DNA of 64,000 bases. It comes from Rhodococcus sp. 06-462-5 (GTDB lineage: Bacteria; Actinomycetota; Actinomycetes; Mycobacteriales; Mycobacteriaceae). Under the pieces are notes generated by a model that was not told the DNA's origin, did not search any database, and was given only the letters and a program-made list of their open reading frames with translations. Made by a program: the position numbers and the translations under genes. Every line of letters starts with the position of its first letter. The first letter of the stretch is position 1. The stretch spans positions 248,001-312,000 of the forward strand of contig NZ_NOYD01000038.1 in assembly GCF_002258315.1 (NCBI RefSeq), read 5' to 3'. Of this stretch, positions 44,371 to 53,456 are shown piece by piece.

Positions 44371-45794
44371 ACGCGTCGTGTCCCGCAGTGGTGATCGCGG
44401 CCCCCGCGTCGGGCAGTGGAAAGACGACGGTGGCCACCGGACTGATGGGTGCGCTGCGCAGCGCCGGCCGCACCGTCGCACCGTTCAAGGTGGGGCCGGA
44501 CTACATCGACCCCGGATATCACTCGCTCGCGGCCGGACTGCCCGGCCGTAACCTCGACGCCGTGATGGTCGGTGCCGACCGCATCGGGCCACTGTTCCGA
44601 CACGGCAGTCGAGGCTGCGACATCGCGGTCGTCGAGGGCGTCATGGGACTGTTCGACGGCAAGATCGACATGACCGGTCCGGGGGAGGCCTCCGCCGAAG
44701 GATCGACCGCACGAGTGGCCGCGATGCTCGGTGCCCCGGTGATCCTGGTGGTCGATGCCCGCGGACACAGTCAATCGCTTGCCGCTGTGCTGCACGGCTT
44801 CTCGACGTTCGACGCCAGCGTCCGCATCGGCGGTGTGATTCTCAATCGCGTCGGAAGTCAGCGGCACGAGGACGTGTTGCGCCAAGCGTGCGAACGGGTG
44901 GGTGTTCCGGTACTCGGCGCGTTGCCGCGCATGAGCGAACTGGTGGTCCCGTCACGGCATCTGGGGTTGATCACCGCAGTCGAACACGGCGGTGCCGCAA
45001 CCGATGCCGTGGAGGCGATGAGCGCTCTCGTCTCCCGGTTCGTAGACATCGAGGCAGTGAGCGCGCTGGCTCGATCGTCGGTGACAGCGCCGCAGTGGTC
45101 CCCGGAGAACGAGGTACGTACTTCCGAGGGATCGCCCGTGATCGCGGTGGCCGGTGGCCCGGCATTCACCTTCGGCTACACCGAACACGTCGAACTGCTC
45201 CGCGCAGCCGGGGCCGACGTGGCCGTGTTCGACCCGCTACGTGACGGATTGCCGCCCGGCACAGCAGGAGTGGTACTCCCCGGCGGATTCCCGGAGGAAC
45301 ATGCGGCCGCACTGTCGGCGAACGAATTACTGCTCGCCGACATTCGAGCAGCGGCAGCTCAGGGATTGCCGATCCATGCCGAGTGCGCCGGATTGCTGTA
45401 TCTGGCAAGGCGATTGGACGGTCATGCCATGGCCGGGGTCGTCGACGTGGACGCGGAATTCGGGAACACCCTCACTCTGGGGTATCGCGATGCGGTTGCC
45501 CTCGAATCGTCCACTCTGTTCGACGCAGGCACCCGAGTCACCGGCCACGAGTTCCACCGAACGAAGCTCGTCGTGGGAGTGGAGCCTGCAGGAACGACCC
45601 GATTCGGGGACGTGCGCGAGGCGGCCTCGGCCGCCTGGGGCTGGCACAGGCAGAGCCCCGACGGCAGAGCTGCTGTGCGCGAGGGCTTCGTGCAGGGCGG
45701 CGTCCACGCGTCCTACCTGCACACCCACGCCGCAGGCAATCCCGAGTCAATCACCCGATTCGTCTCCGCTGCCGTCGATTACGCGCGCGTGTAA
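44364..45794 (+). CDS. cobB: Cobyrinic acid a,c-diamide synthase
   Basis: The 476-residue glutamine-dependent ligase amidates the a and c carboxylates of (hydrogeno)cobyrinic acid. The N-terminal ATP-binding domain begins VIAAPASGSGKTTVATGL and includes FKVGPDYIDPGYH. The C-terminal amidotransferase has the nucleophile Cys in IHAECAGLLYLARR and a terminal His in GGVHASYLHTH. The region around residues 400-418 (VVGVEPAGTTRFGD) coincides with a near-copy of the dispersed repeat in reverse orientation, and looks longer than the M. tuberculosis homologue there (from memory, to be checked by alignment). It starts at ATG 44364. Confidence 0.95.
   Translation: MVNASCPAVVIAAPASGSGKTTVATGLMGALRSAGRTVAPFKVGPDYIDPGYHSLAAGLPGRNLDAVMVGADRIGPLFRHGSRGCDIAVVEGVMGLFDGKIDMTGPGEASAEGSTARVAAMLGAPVILVVDARGHSQSLAAVLHGFSTFDASVRIGGVILNRVGSQRHEDVLRQACERVGVPVLGALPRMSELVVPSRHLGLITAVEHGGAATDAVEAMSALVSRFVDIEAVSALARSSVTAPQWSPENEVRTSEGSPVIAVAGGPAFTFGYTEHVELLRAAGADVAVFDPLRDGLPPGTAGVVLPGGFPEEHAAALSANELLLADIRAAAAQGLPIHAECAGLLYLARRLDGHAMAGVVDVDAEFGNTLTLGYRDAVALESSTLFDAGTRVTGHEFHRTKLVVGVEPAGTTRFGDVREAASAAWGWHRQSPDGRAAVREGFVQGGVHASYLHTHAAGNPESITRFVSAAVDYARV
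45575..45598 (-). repeat. Dispersed repeat, in-frame copy 4 within cobB
   Basis: GGGAGTGGAGCCTGC followed by AGGAACGAC is the inverse of the repeat at 5908 with one extra base. It is translated as VGVEPAGTT in cobB. The match could reflect insertion or chance. Confidence 0.45.
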
Positions 45795-45808
45795 GAGGGG
45801 TCGCGAGA

Positions 45809-46195
45809 ATGCGGGTGGTCGTCGGAATCGGTGCCCGAGCCGGCGTCGACTCCGCCGACGTCTTGGCCGCGATCGCCACAGTGCTGCAACCGGACTGGCG
45901 TGTCCAGGCCATCGCCTCGATCGACCGAAAAGCAGAACTGGTGGCGGCGGTGGCGTCGAGCATGGGGGTTCGGGGGGTGACCTACTCGGCGAGGGAATTG
46001 TCGACCGTCGTCACGCCCACCACATCGGTTCGGGTGCTCCGTGCCGTCGGAAGTGCCAGCGTCGCCGAAGCGGCGGCGTTGCTGGCCGGCGGTTCGACGG
46101 AGTTGACGGTGCCCAGGTTCGGTTCGGCCGGTGTCACCGTTGCAGTGGTCGAGCTCTGCCTTGACGGTGGACCGGGGGTTTCGGCCATCCTGTAG
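45809..46195 (+). CDS. CobE / CbiG C-terminal-domain protein
   Basis: The 128-residue stand-alone protein matches the CbiG C-terminal (CobE) domain: VVVGIGARAGVDSADVLAAI, ASIDRKAELVAAV, ARELSTVVTPTTSVR and GSASVAEAAALLAG, ending in the TVAVVEL strand. CbiG opens the C20 lactone in the anaerobic corrin pathway and CobE is needed in the aerobic pathway, but the exact reaction of the isolated domain is not settled. It starts at ATG 45809, 14 bases after cobB, with AGAGGGG upstream, as the last gene of the riboswitch cluster. The quinone-reductase gene begins 2 bases after its stop. Confidence 0.85.
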   Translation: MRVVVGIGARAGVDSADVLAAIATVLQPDWRVQAIASIDRKAELVAAVASSMGVRGVTYSARELSTVVTPTTSVRVLRAVGSASVAEAAALLAGGSTELTVPRFGSAGVTVAVVELCLDGGPGVSAIL

Positions 46196-46197
46196 GT

Positions 46198-47217
46198 ATG
46201 ACCGAGACAATTATGAACGCCGTTGCCTACACCCGCTCGCTTCCGATCGACGACCCCGCCAGCCTCACCGATGTGGTCGTCGACGTGCCCACCGCGGGGC
46301 CGCGAGACCTGCTGGTCGAGGTGCGAGCAGTGTCGGTGAACCCGGTCGATGTCAAGGTCCGTGCCGGCAACGATCCGCAGGGCGTCCCGAAGGTTCTCGG
46401 GTTCGACGCCGCTGGTGTCGTGCGCGCCGTCGGTGCCGACGTCACGCTGTTCGCACCGGGGGACGAGGTCTACTACGCGGGAGACATCGGCAGACCCGGG
46501 ACCGACTCGCAGTTCCATGCGGTGGACGAACGCATCGTGGCGAAGAAGCCGACGACCCTCGATTTCGCACAGGCAGCGGCGTTGCCGCTGACCGTGATCA
46601 CCGCCTGGGAAGGACTGTTCGACAAGCTCCGCATCACTGCCGAGACCACCGGAACATTACTGATGGTGGGAGCCACCGGAGGTGTGGGATCTGTTGTGCT
46701 GCAGCTGGTTCGAACCCTCGTTCCCGGCGTGCGCGTGATCGCGACGGCAGCGGGCGAGGACGCCGTGGAGTGGGTCCGTTCTCTCGGTGCTGCCGACGTC
46801 GTGAATCACCGCCGCGACCTTCGCGACGAAGTACGTCGAGTGGCACCGGACGGCATCGACTACGTGTTCACCGCCCATTCCTCCGGGCAGGTCGAGATCT
46901 ACGCCGACCTGTTGACGCCGTTCGGACAGATAGTCGCGATCGACGATCCCGAGACGCTCGACGTTCTCCCGCTGAAGACGAAGGCGATCTCGTGGCACTG
47001 GGAGTTCATGTTCGCGCGTCCGATGCACGACACACCGGATCTGATTCGCCAGCAACAGCTGCTGACCAGGGTGGCCGAGCTCGTCGATGCGGGTTCGCTG
47101 CGCACCACTGCCACGACGGTTCTGTCTCCGATCGACGCCGAGCAGCTACGCGAGGCACATCGGTTGGTCGAGGCCGGGCACGTACGGGGCAAGGTCGTGG
47201 TCGCTCCCCGCTCGTGA
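46198..47217 (+). CDS. Zinc-less quinone oxidoreductase of the MDR family
   Basis: The 339-residue medium-chain dehydrogenase/reductase belongs to the zinc-binding-ADH/quinone reductase group (ZADH, QOR-like). The GroES-like N-terminal domain (about 1-125) has NPVDVKVRAG and GFDAAGVVRAVG; the NADPH-binding fold has MVGATGGVGSVVLQL. The usual zinc Cys/His ligands are absent. It would reduce quinones or activated alkenes. It starts at ATG 46198 immediately after the CobE-like stop, so it may be read from the cobalamin operon, though its function is unrelated. Confidence 0.87.
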   Translation: MTETIMNAVAYTRSLPIDDPASLTDVVVDVPTAGPRDLLVEVRAVSVNPVDVKVRAGNDPQGVPKVLGFDAAGVVRAVGADVTLFAPGDEVYYAGDIGRPGTDSQFHAVDERIVAKKPTTLDFAQAAALPLTVITAWEGLFDKLRITAETTGTLLMVGATGGVGSVVLQLVRTLVPGVRVIATAAGEDAVEWVRSLGAADVVNHRRDLRDEVRRVAPDGIDYVFTAHSSGQVEIYADLLTPFGQIVAIDDPETLDVLPLKTKAISWHWEFMFARPMHDTPDLIRQQQLLTRVAELVDAGSLRTTATTVLSPIDAEQLREAHRLVEAGHVRGKVVVAPRS

Positions 47218-47274
47218 GAACCGATCCGCGCCACCGACTGGCGAAAGCGGGCCGACGCGGGCAATGTGGAACCA

Positions 47275-48942
47275 ATGACTTCCGACAGCACCGTCCTACT
47301 CGGCCCGATCGTTCGGTACGTCGGTACCGAGACGGCGACCCTGTGGTTCGAGATGGCCGAATCGTCGACGGTTTCCGTGGTCACCGACGCCGGCGTGCAG
47401 GGTTCCGAACGAACGTGGGGAGTGCACGGCCACCACTACGCTCTGGTGCCGCTCGAGGGACTACCGGCCAACGCAACGGTGCACTACGAGGTGTTCGTCG
47501 ACGAGCGTCGCGTGTGGCCCCCGGAGGGTCGGACGGCCGCCATCCACACCGTCGATGCCGAGGGGCCGGTCACGTTGGCCTTCGGGTCGTGTCGGCGCGG
47601 TGACAACTACAGCGACGAATCGCTGAAGCAGATCGGGGCCGACGCCTTGGCCGGGCTGGGGAACGCGCTGATCGAGGAGGATCCGAGTCGATGGCCGCAG
47701 GCGCTGTTGCTCCTCGGAGATCAGGTCTACGCCGACGACCCGTCACCGGAGATCGTCGAACGACTTCAGGCGCGCCGAAGCTCGGGCGAGGGACCGCAGA
47801 GCGCCATCGGTACCGACGCGGAGAACGAGATCTGCGATTTCGAGGAGTACTCCTGGCTGTACCGGGAATCGTGGGGACTCGAGCCGGTGCGGACTCTGAT
47901 GGCGAGCATCCCGTCGTGCATGATCCTCGACGACCACGATCTGCGTGACGACTGGAACTCGTCGGCCTCCTGGCGTCGGGACATCGTCACTCGGCCGTGG
48001 TGGAACGATCGTGTGGTCGGCGCGTATTCGTCGTACTGGGTGTATCAACACCTGGGCAACCTCTCGCCCAAGGAGCTGGCGCAGGACGAGATGTATGCCG
48101 CAGTTCGGTCTGCCGACACCGACGACGAGCGAGAGAAGCTGTTGTCCGACTTCGCGTTACGCGTCGACCGCAGGCCCGAGACCGGACGCTGGAGCTTCTA
48201 CCGCGATTTCGGCGACACTCGGCTGATCATGATCGACTCGCGGTGCTCGCGGAATCTGGATCCGAACAACAGAGAGATGGTCGACGAGAAGGAATGGGCA
48301 TGGGTACGCGAGCGCGCACTCGAAAAGACCCCGCGACACCTGCTGTTCGGTTCGTCTTTGCCCTACCTCATGCTGCCTGCTCTGCATTACCTCGAGCAGT
48401 GGAACGAGGCTGTGGCGCAGGGCAGTTGGGGGTCGATGCCGGCCAAGGTGGCCGAGAAGATGCGGATCGGCCTCGATCTCGAACACTGGGCGGCCTTCAC
48501 CAACTCGTTCAACGACATGGCGGCGTTGACGCGTGAGCTCTCCCGCGGCGAGAACACACCCGCCTCGATCATGTGGCTCTCGGGCGACGTGCACTGCTCG
48601 TACGTGGCGAACGCGGATTTCGGGGTCGGCGGGCGCGAGGTACCGGCCACGTATCAGCTGACGATGTCGCCGTTCCGCAATCCGCTCGATCTGCCGATTC
48701 GCGCGGTCAACAAGCTGGCCATCAAACGTCCCGCTGCCCGCATTCTGTCGAAGCTGGCGCGCGCGGCTCACTTGGGCCCGTCCGGTGTCGAGTGGGAGGC
48801 CGAGGCAGGGCCCTGGTTCGACAACGGCGTCATGCTGCTGACGCTGCACGGCGACTCGGCTCGGCTGCGGGTGCACCACGCCCACGTCGACGACGCCGGT
48901 AAGCAGGTTCTCACCGAGACGTCGGCCCTGGCCCTCGCCTAG
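47275..48942 (+). CDS. PhoD-like metallophosphatase
   Basis: The protein of about 555 residues belongs to the alkaline phosphatase D-like calcineurin superfamily. It has an N-terminal Fn3-like beta domain (about 1-90, GPIVRYVGTETATLWFEM) and a metallophosphatase domain. Metal-ligand segments include LLLGDQVYADDP, MILDDHDLRDDW and MWLSGDVHCSYVAN. Unlike secreted PhoD, it has no Tat or Sec signal, so it is probably cytoplasmic. Substrates are probably phosphodiesters or phosphomonoesters but are not known. ATG 47275 is taken as start; GTG 47266 adds three residues. Confidence 0.87.
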   Translation: MTSDSTVLLGPIVRYVGTETATLWFEMAESSTVSVVTDAGVQGSERTWGVHGHHYALVPLEGLPANATVHYEVFVDERRVWPPEGRTAAIHTVDAEGPVTLAFGSCRRGDNYSDESLKQIGADALAGLGNALIEEDPSRWPQALLLLGDQVYADDPSPEIVERLQARRSSGEGPQSAIGTDAENEICDFEEYSWLYRESWGLEPVRTLMASIPSCMILDDHDLRDDWNSSASWRRDIVTRPWWNDRVVGAYSSYWVYQHLGNLSPKELAQDEMYAAVRSADTDDEREKLLSDFALRVDRRPETGRWSFYRDFGDTRLIMIDSRCSRNLDPNNREMVDEKEWAWVRERALEKTPRHLLFGSSLPYLMLPALHYLEQWNEAVAQGSWGSMPAKVAEKMRIGLDLEHWAAFTNSFNDMAALTRELSRGENTPASIMWLSGDVHCSYVANADFGVGGREVPATYQLTMSPFRNPLDLPIRAVNKLAIKRPAARILSKLARAAHLGPSGVEWEAEAGPWFDNGVMLLTLHGDSARLRVHHAHVDDAGKQVLTETSALALA

Positions 48943-49018
48943 AGAGGACCCTGGCCCTCGCCCAGCGGACGAGTAAACGATTGGCCATCGCCGGGCCGAT
49001 GAGGTTGGCTGGTTCGTT

Positions 49019-50701
49019 GTGGCCCACCTCGAACTGAACGACATCGTCTACTTCCTGCCCGACGGACGGCAGTTGATCAACGGTGTCGGGTTTCGCGTCG
49101 GCGACGGTGCCAAGACGGCCTTGATCGGTCCCAACGGAACCGGCAAGACGACACTCACGCGGATCATCGCGGGGGACGAGACCCCCGACGAGGGGTCGGT
49201 GTCGAGCTCGGGTTCGCTCGGGGTGATGCGGCAGTTCGTCGGCCAGCTGCGAGACGACTCGACCGTGCGTGATCTGCTGCTGTCGGTTGCCTCCCCGGCC
49301 GTGCAGACGGCTGCTGCGGCACTCGACGCCGCCGAGAACACGATGATCGAGGTCGACGACGAGAAGACCCAGATGAAATACGCGCAGGCCCTGTCGGATT
49401 GGGGTGATGTCGGCGGCTACGACCTCGAGCCGTTCTGGGACAAGGTCACCACAGCTGCACTCGGAATGCCGTTCGATCGCGCGAAGTGGCGCGCTGCGTC
49501 GACTCTCAGTGGCGGCGAGCAGAAGCGCCTCGTGCTCGAAGCGCTGTTCGCAGGCTCGGACAATCTGCTCCTTCTCGACGAGCCGGACAACTACCTCGAT
49601 GTGCCGGGCAAGCGTTGGCTCGAAGCGACCATTCGCGATTCCGACAAGTCCGTCCTGTTCATCAGCCACGACCGGGAGCTCATCGCCAACGCCGCGAACC
49701 GGATCGTGACGCTGGAACCGGGTGTCAGCGGTGCCACCTCCTGGGTGCACGGCGGCGGGTTCGCGACCTATCACGCTGCGCGTGAGGACCGGAATGCTCG
49801 GCTCGACGAACTGCGACGGCGGTGGGACGAGGAATTGGTCAAACTCCGGGCGCTGGTGTTGCGCCTGCGGGAGAAGGCCAAGTTCAACGACGGCGTCGCC
49901 GCTCGCTACCACGCGTCGCAGACTCGGTTGGCCAAGTTCGAGGAGGCCGGACCGCCCGAGGCGGTGCCGCTGAAGCAGCACGTCACCGTTCGGCTGCGTG
50001 GCGGCCGAACAGCCAAGCGCGCATTGGTGTGTACGGGTCTGGAACTGACCGGACTGATGAAGCCCTTCGACACCGAGATCTGGTACGGCGACCGCGTTGC
50101 GGTGTTGGGCTCCAACGGTTCCGGCAAATCGCACTTCCTGCGGTTGCTGGCCAACGGCGGCACCGATCCCGAGAAGGAGCACGAGCCGGTTCAGGAACTG
50201 GCACTGGATCCGGTTCCGCACACCGGCACCGCGGTGCTCGGCGCTCGCGTCCGGCCCGGCCTGTTCGCGCAGACCCACACTCGTCCGGATCTCGCGGGCA
50301 ACACGCTGCTCGACATCTTGCACATGGGCAACGAACATCGCGACGGTATGGGCCGCGAGGCCGCAGGACGGGCATTGGACCGCTACGGTCTGGCCCGAGC
50401 CGCCGAGCAGTCCTACGACAACCTCTCCGGCGGCCAACAGGCGCGCGTGCAGATTCTGTTGCTCGAACTGTCCGGTGCCACCCTGTTGCTGCTGGACGAG
50501 CCGACCGACAACCTCGACCTCATGTCGGCCGACGCACTCGAAGACGCGATCGCAGCGTTCGACGGCACCGTCATCGCCGTGACCCACGACCGATGGTTCG
50601 CCCGCAGCTTCGACCGATTCCTCGTGTTCGGCAGCACCGGTCAGGCCTACGAATCCGATGAGCCCGTATGGGACGAGAAGCGGGTGCAGCGCGCGCGGTA
50701 G
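49019..50701 (+). CDS. ABC-F family ATPase
   Basis: The 560-residue soluble protein has two fused ABC domains and no membrane segment. Domain 1 has Walker A GPNGTGKTT, signature LSGGEQKR and Walker B LLLLDEPDNYLD. Domain 2 has Walker A GSNGSGKSH, signature LSGGQQAR and LLLLDEPTDNLD. The His in place of the usual Thr/Ser after GKS in domain 2 is unusual. ABC-F proteins act on ribosomes in translation control or antibiotic protection; housekeeping and resistance types cannot be separated from sequence alone. It starts at GTG 49019. cysG follows 11 bases later. Confidence 0.9.
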   Translation: MAHLELNDIVYFLPDGRQLINGVGFRVGDGAKTALIGPNGTGKTTLTRIIAGDETPDEGSVSSSGSLGVMRQFVGQLRDDSTVRDLLLSVASPAVQTAAAALDAAENTMIEVDDEKTQMKYAQALSDWGDVGGYDLEPFWDKVTTAALGMPFDRAKWRAASTLSGGEQKRLVLEALFAGSDNLLLLDEPDNYLDVPGKRWLEATIRDSDKSVLFISHDRELIANAANRIVTLEPGVSGATSWVHGGGFATYHAAREDRNARLDELRRRWDEELVKLRALVLRLREKAKFNDGVAARYHASQTRLAKFEEAGPPEAVPLKQHVTVRLRGGRTAKRALVCTGLELTGLMKPFDTEIWYGDRVAVLGSNGSGKSHFLRLLANGGTDPEKEHEPVQELALDPVPHTGTAVLGARVRPGLFAQTHTRPDLAGNTLLDILHMGNEHRDGMGREAAGRALDRYGLARAAEQSYDNLSGGQQARVQILLLELSGATLLLLDEPTDNLDLMSADALEDAIAAFDGTVIAVTHDRWFARSFDRFLVFGSTGQAYESDEPVWDEKRVQRAR

Positions 50702-50712
50702 CGTTTCCTCTC

Positions 50713-51948
50713 GTGAACGCGACTGACTCTCCCTATCTGGTCGGCCTCAATCTGGAAGGTCGACGCGTCGTCGTGGTCGGTGGCGGCACCGTGGCGCAGC
50801 GTCGATTGCCACTGCTCATCTCCTGTGGTGCCGTGGTGCACGTCATCACGCGCGAGGCCACACCCGCAGTCGAGGCGATGGCGACCTTCGGACAGGTGAC
50901 GATGGAGTTGCGTGACTATCGGGAGGGCGACCTCGTCGACGCCTGGTATGCCGTCGCCTGCACCGACGAGGCCGAGACCAATATCGCCATCGTTGCCGAA
51001 GCCACTGCGTCCAGGATCTTCTGCGTCCGAGCCGACATCGCCAAGGACGGCACCGCGGTCACCCCGGCGTCGGCCGAATGGGACGGGCTGACCCTCGGTG
51101 TCCTCGCAGGCGGCGAGCACCGTCGATCGGCCGCGGTACGCAATGCCGTGATCGAAGCCCTGCAGTCCGGTGTGGTCGCCGATTCCGCGCATGCGCCGTT
51201 GACCGGCGTCGCACTGGTAGGTGGGGGGCCCGGCGATCCGGACCTCATCACCGTCCGCGGGCGCAGGTTGCTCGCCTATGCCGATGTCGTGGTGGCCGAT
51301 CGGCTCGCGCCGCCCGAGCTGCTCGCCGAACTGGGACCACACGTGGAGGTCATCGATGCCTCGAAGATTCCGTACGGCCGCGCGATGGCGCAGGAGGCCA
51401 TCAACCAGGCGCTGATCGACGGCGCGAAGGCAGGCAAGTTCGTCGTCCGGCTCAAGGGCGGCGACCCTTACGTGTTCGGTCGGGGATACGAAGAACTCGA
51501 AGCGCTCGCCGCCGAGGGAATCCCGGTCACCGTGGTGCCCGGAATCACCAGCGCCATCTCGGTGCCCTCGTCCGCCGGGATCCCGGTGACGCACCGCGCC
51601 GTCACCCACGAGTTCGTCGTCGTCAGCGGCCACGTGGCACCCGACCATCCCGATTCTCTCGTCGACTGGAACGCGCTGGCCAAGCTCAAGGGCACCGTCG
51701 TGTTGCTGATGGCCGTCGAACGCATCGGCCTGTTCGCCGACGTTCTCATCGCAGGCGGCCGGCCGTCCGACACCCCGGTGATCGTCGTTCAGGAAGGCAC
51801 CATGCGCACCCAGCGTGAAGTGCGCGCGACTCTGAGCACCGTCGCCGACGCGGTTCGCGACGCGGAGATAAGGCCTCCGGCCATCGTGGTCATCGGAACC
51901 GTTGCCGGTTTCTCTGTGCACGCCGGTAACGTGAACGCCCGTGCCTGA
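50713..51948 (+). CDS. cysG: Bifunctional siroheme synthase: precorrin-2 dehydrogenase and uroporphyrin-III C-methyltransferase
   Basis: The protein of about 411 residues has an N-terminal NAD-binding module (about 1-160, VVVVGGGTVAQRRLP) for precorrin-2 oxidation and perhaps ferrochelation, and a C-terminal SUMT methylase (about 165-405) starting VALVGGGPGDPDLITVRG and including VRLKGGDPYVFGRG and PGITSAISVP. It supplies precorrin-2 to both siroheme and cobalamin, linking it to the cob genes in this window. GTG 50713 is chosen because the frame open to 50668 overlaps the ABC-F gene. It ends overlapping efpA by 8 bases if that gene starts at GTG 51941; ATG 51956 lies just beyond the stop. Confidence 0.95.
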   Translation: MNATDSPYLVGLNLEGRRVVVVGGGTVAQRRLPLLISCGAVVHVITREATPAVEAMATFGQVTMELRDYREGDLVDAWYAVACTDEAETNIAIVAEATASRIFCVRADIAKDGTAVTPASAEWDGLTLGVLAGGEHRRSAAVRNAVIEALQSGVVADSAHAPLTGVALVGGGPGDPDLITVRGRRLLAYADVVVADRLAPPELLAELGPHVEVIDASKIPYGRAMAQEAINQALIDGAKAGKFVVRLKGGDPYVFGRGYEELEALAAEGIPVTVVPGITSAISVPSSAGIPVTHRAVTHEFVVVSGHVAPDHPDSLVDWNALAKLKGTVVLLMAVERIGLFADVLIAGGRPSDTPVIVVQEGTMRTQREVRATLSTVADAVRDAEIRPPAIVVIGTVAGFSVHAGNVNARA

Positions 51949-53443
51949 ATCATCGATGTCCGATACCTCCAGTACCGAGGTCAAGTACCCGGTGACGACC
52001 CGAGCGTTCGGGTTGGCGATCATCGTCCTGAGCGGCCTGCAGTTGATGGTGGTGCTCGACGGCACCGTCGCCAACCTCGCTCTGGCACCGTTGCAGGCCG
52101 ATCTGGGTCTGTCCGATGCCGGACGCAACTGGGTGCTCACCTCGTATGCCCTCGCCTTCGGCGGGCTGATGCTCCTCGGCGGCAGACTCGGTGACGCCTT
52201 CGGCCGCAAGAAGATGTTCCTGGCAGGCGTCGTGCTGTTCACCATCGCATCCCTGTTGTGCGGGCTCGCGGTCAACGAGGCAACGCTCGTGGCGGCCCGC
52301 GCGCTCCAGGGCGTCGGAGCTGCGGTGGCGTCGCCCACGGCGTTCGCGCTGGTAGCGACCACGTTCGCGCCGGGCCCGGTTCGGAATCAGGCCATCGCGA
52401 TCTACGCGGCCATGACCGGTGTCGGCTCCATCGCCGGGCTGATCATCGGCGGTGCGTTGACCGAGGTGTCGTGGCGGTGGATCTTCCTGATCAACGTGCC
52501 CATCGGTGTGGTCATCGTGGTGCTCGCAGTCGTGTCGCTACAGGAGACGGTGGGCGCGAAATTGCCGCTCGACGTTCCGGGAGCGATTCTGGCGACGCTC
52601 GGCTGCACCGGAGTCGTGCTGGCCCTGAGCGAAGGCACCGAACTGGGCTGGACCAATCCGATCGTCATCGTCTCGCTGCTCGCCGGACTGCTCTTCCTCG
52701 GGCTGTTCCTGCTGGTCGAGCGCCGCGCCGACAATCCACTGCTCCCGTTCTCGCTGTTCGGCAGCCGAGACCGAGTGGCCACGTTCGTGGCCATCTTCTT
52801 CGCCGGTGGCGTGATGTTCTGCCTCGCCGCCTACGTGGCACTGTTCGTCCAGGACATCCTGGGATACAGCCCGTTGCACGCGGGCCTGGCGTTCGTGCCG
52901 TTCGCCTTCGGACTCGGTGCCGCCGCATTCCTGGCCTCGCAGCTGGTGACACGCATCGCCCCACGGTGGCTGATCCTGAGCGGTGCAGTCATCATGGTCG
53001 GCTGGCTGATGGTGTCGGTGGCGACGATGAACGCGGACTCGTCGTACTTCCCCGGACTGTTCTTCCCCGTCATCGGCATCGGATTCGGCGTCGGCCTGAC
53101 GGTCGTGCCACTCCCGCTGTGCGCCATCGCCGGAGTGAGCCCCACCGAGATCGGCCCGTTGACCGCTATCGCCCTGGTTGCTCAGACCCTCGGCGGGCCG
53201 CTCGCGTTGGCCGTCATCGGCGCGCTGGTGACCTCGCGCACCCTGTCCCTGGGCGGCATCTCGGGACCGGCGACGCTGATGAACGACACCCAGCTCGATG
53301 CGTTGAGCTCGGGCTATATGTTCGCGTTGTTCTGCTGCGCCGTCTGCGCCGTGGTCGCGGGAATCGCTGCGGTGTTCATTCGTTTCACCCCGCAGCAGGT
53401 CGCTCAGGCCCAGGCTGCGCAGGAAAGCGCCCAGAAGAGCTGA
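51941..53443 (+). CDS. efpA: MFS multidrug efflux transporter, EfpA type
   Basis: The 500-residue proton-driven exporter has 14 predicted membrane segments (DHA2 family). The segments LQLMVVLDGTVANLALAPLQADLGLSDAGRNWVLTSYALAFGG and GGALTEVSWRWIFLINVPIG are close to mycobacterial EfpA, and the gene follows cysG as efpA (Rv2846c) does. Loop 2-3 has the MFS motif GGRLGDAFGRKK. Mycobacterial EfpA exports drugs and lipids. It starts at GTG 51941, overlapping cysG, or ATG 51956. It is convergent with mgtE. Confidence 0.83.
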   Translation: MPESSMSDTSSTEVKYPVTTRAFGLAIIVLSGLQLMVVLDGTVANLALAPLQADLGLSDAGRNWVLTSYALAFGGLMLLGGRLGDAFGRKKMFLAGVVLFTIASLLCGLAVNEATLVAARALQGVGAAVASPTAFALVATTFAPGPVRNQAIAIYAAMTGVGSIAGLIIGGALTEVSWRWIFLINVPIGVVIVVLAVVSLQETVGAKLPLDVPGAILATLGCTGVVLALSEGTELGWTNPIVIVSLLAGLLFLGLFLLVERRADNPLLPFSLFGSRDRVATFVAIFFAGGVMFCLAAYVALFVQDILGYSPLHAGLAFVPFAFGLGAAAFLASQLVTRIAPRWLILSGAVIMVGWLMVSVATMNADSSYFPGLFFPVIGIGFGVGLTVVPLPLCAIAGVSPTEIGPLTAIALVAQTLGGPLALAVIGALVTSRTLSLGGISGPATLMNDTQLDALSSGYMFALFCCAVCAVVAGIAAVFIRFTPQQVAQAQAAQESAQKS

Positions 53444-53456
53444 CGAGCAGGGCTGA

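Noticed and set aside
49019..50701. ABC-F gene as a confirmed antibiotic resistance determinant
   Set aside because: Sequence alone cannot separate resistance from housekeeping ABC-F proteins, and there are no resistance neighbours.
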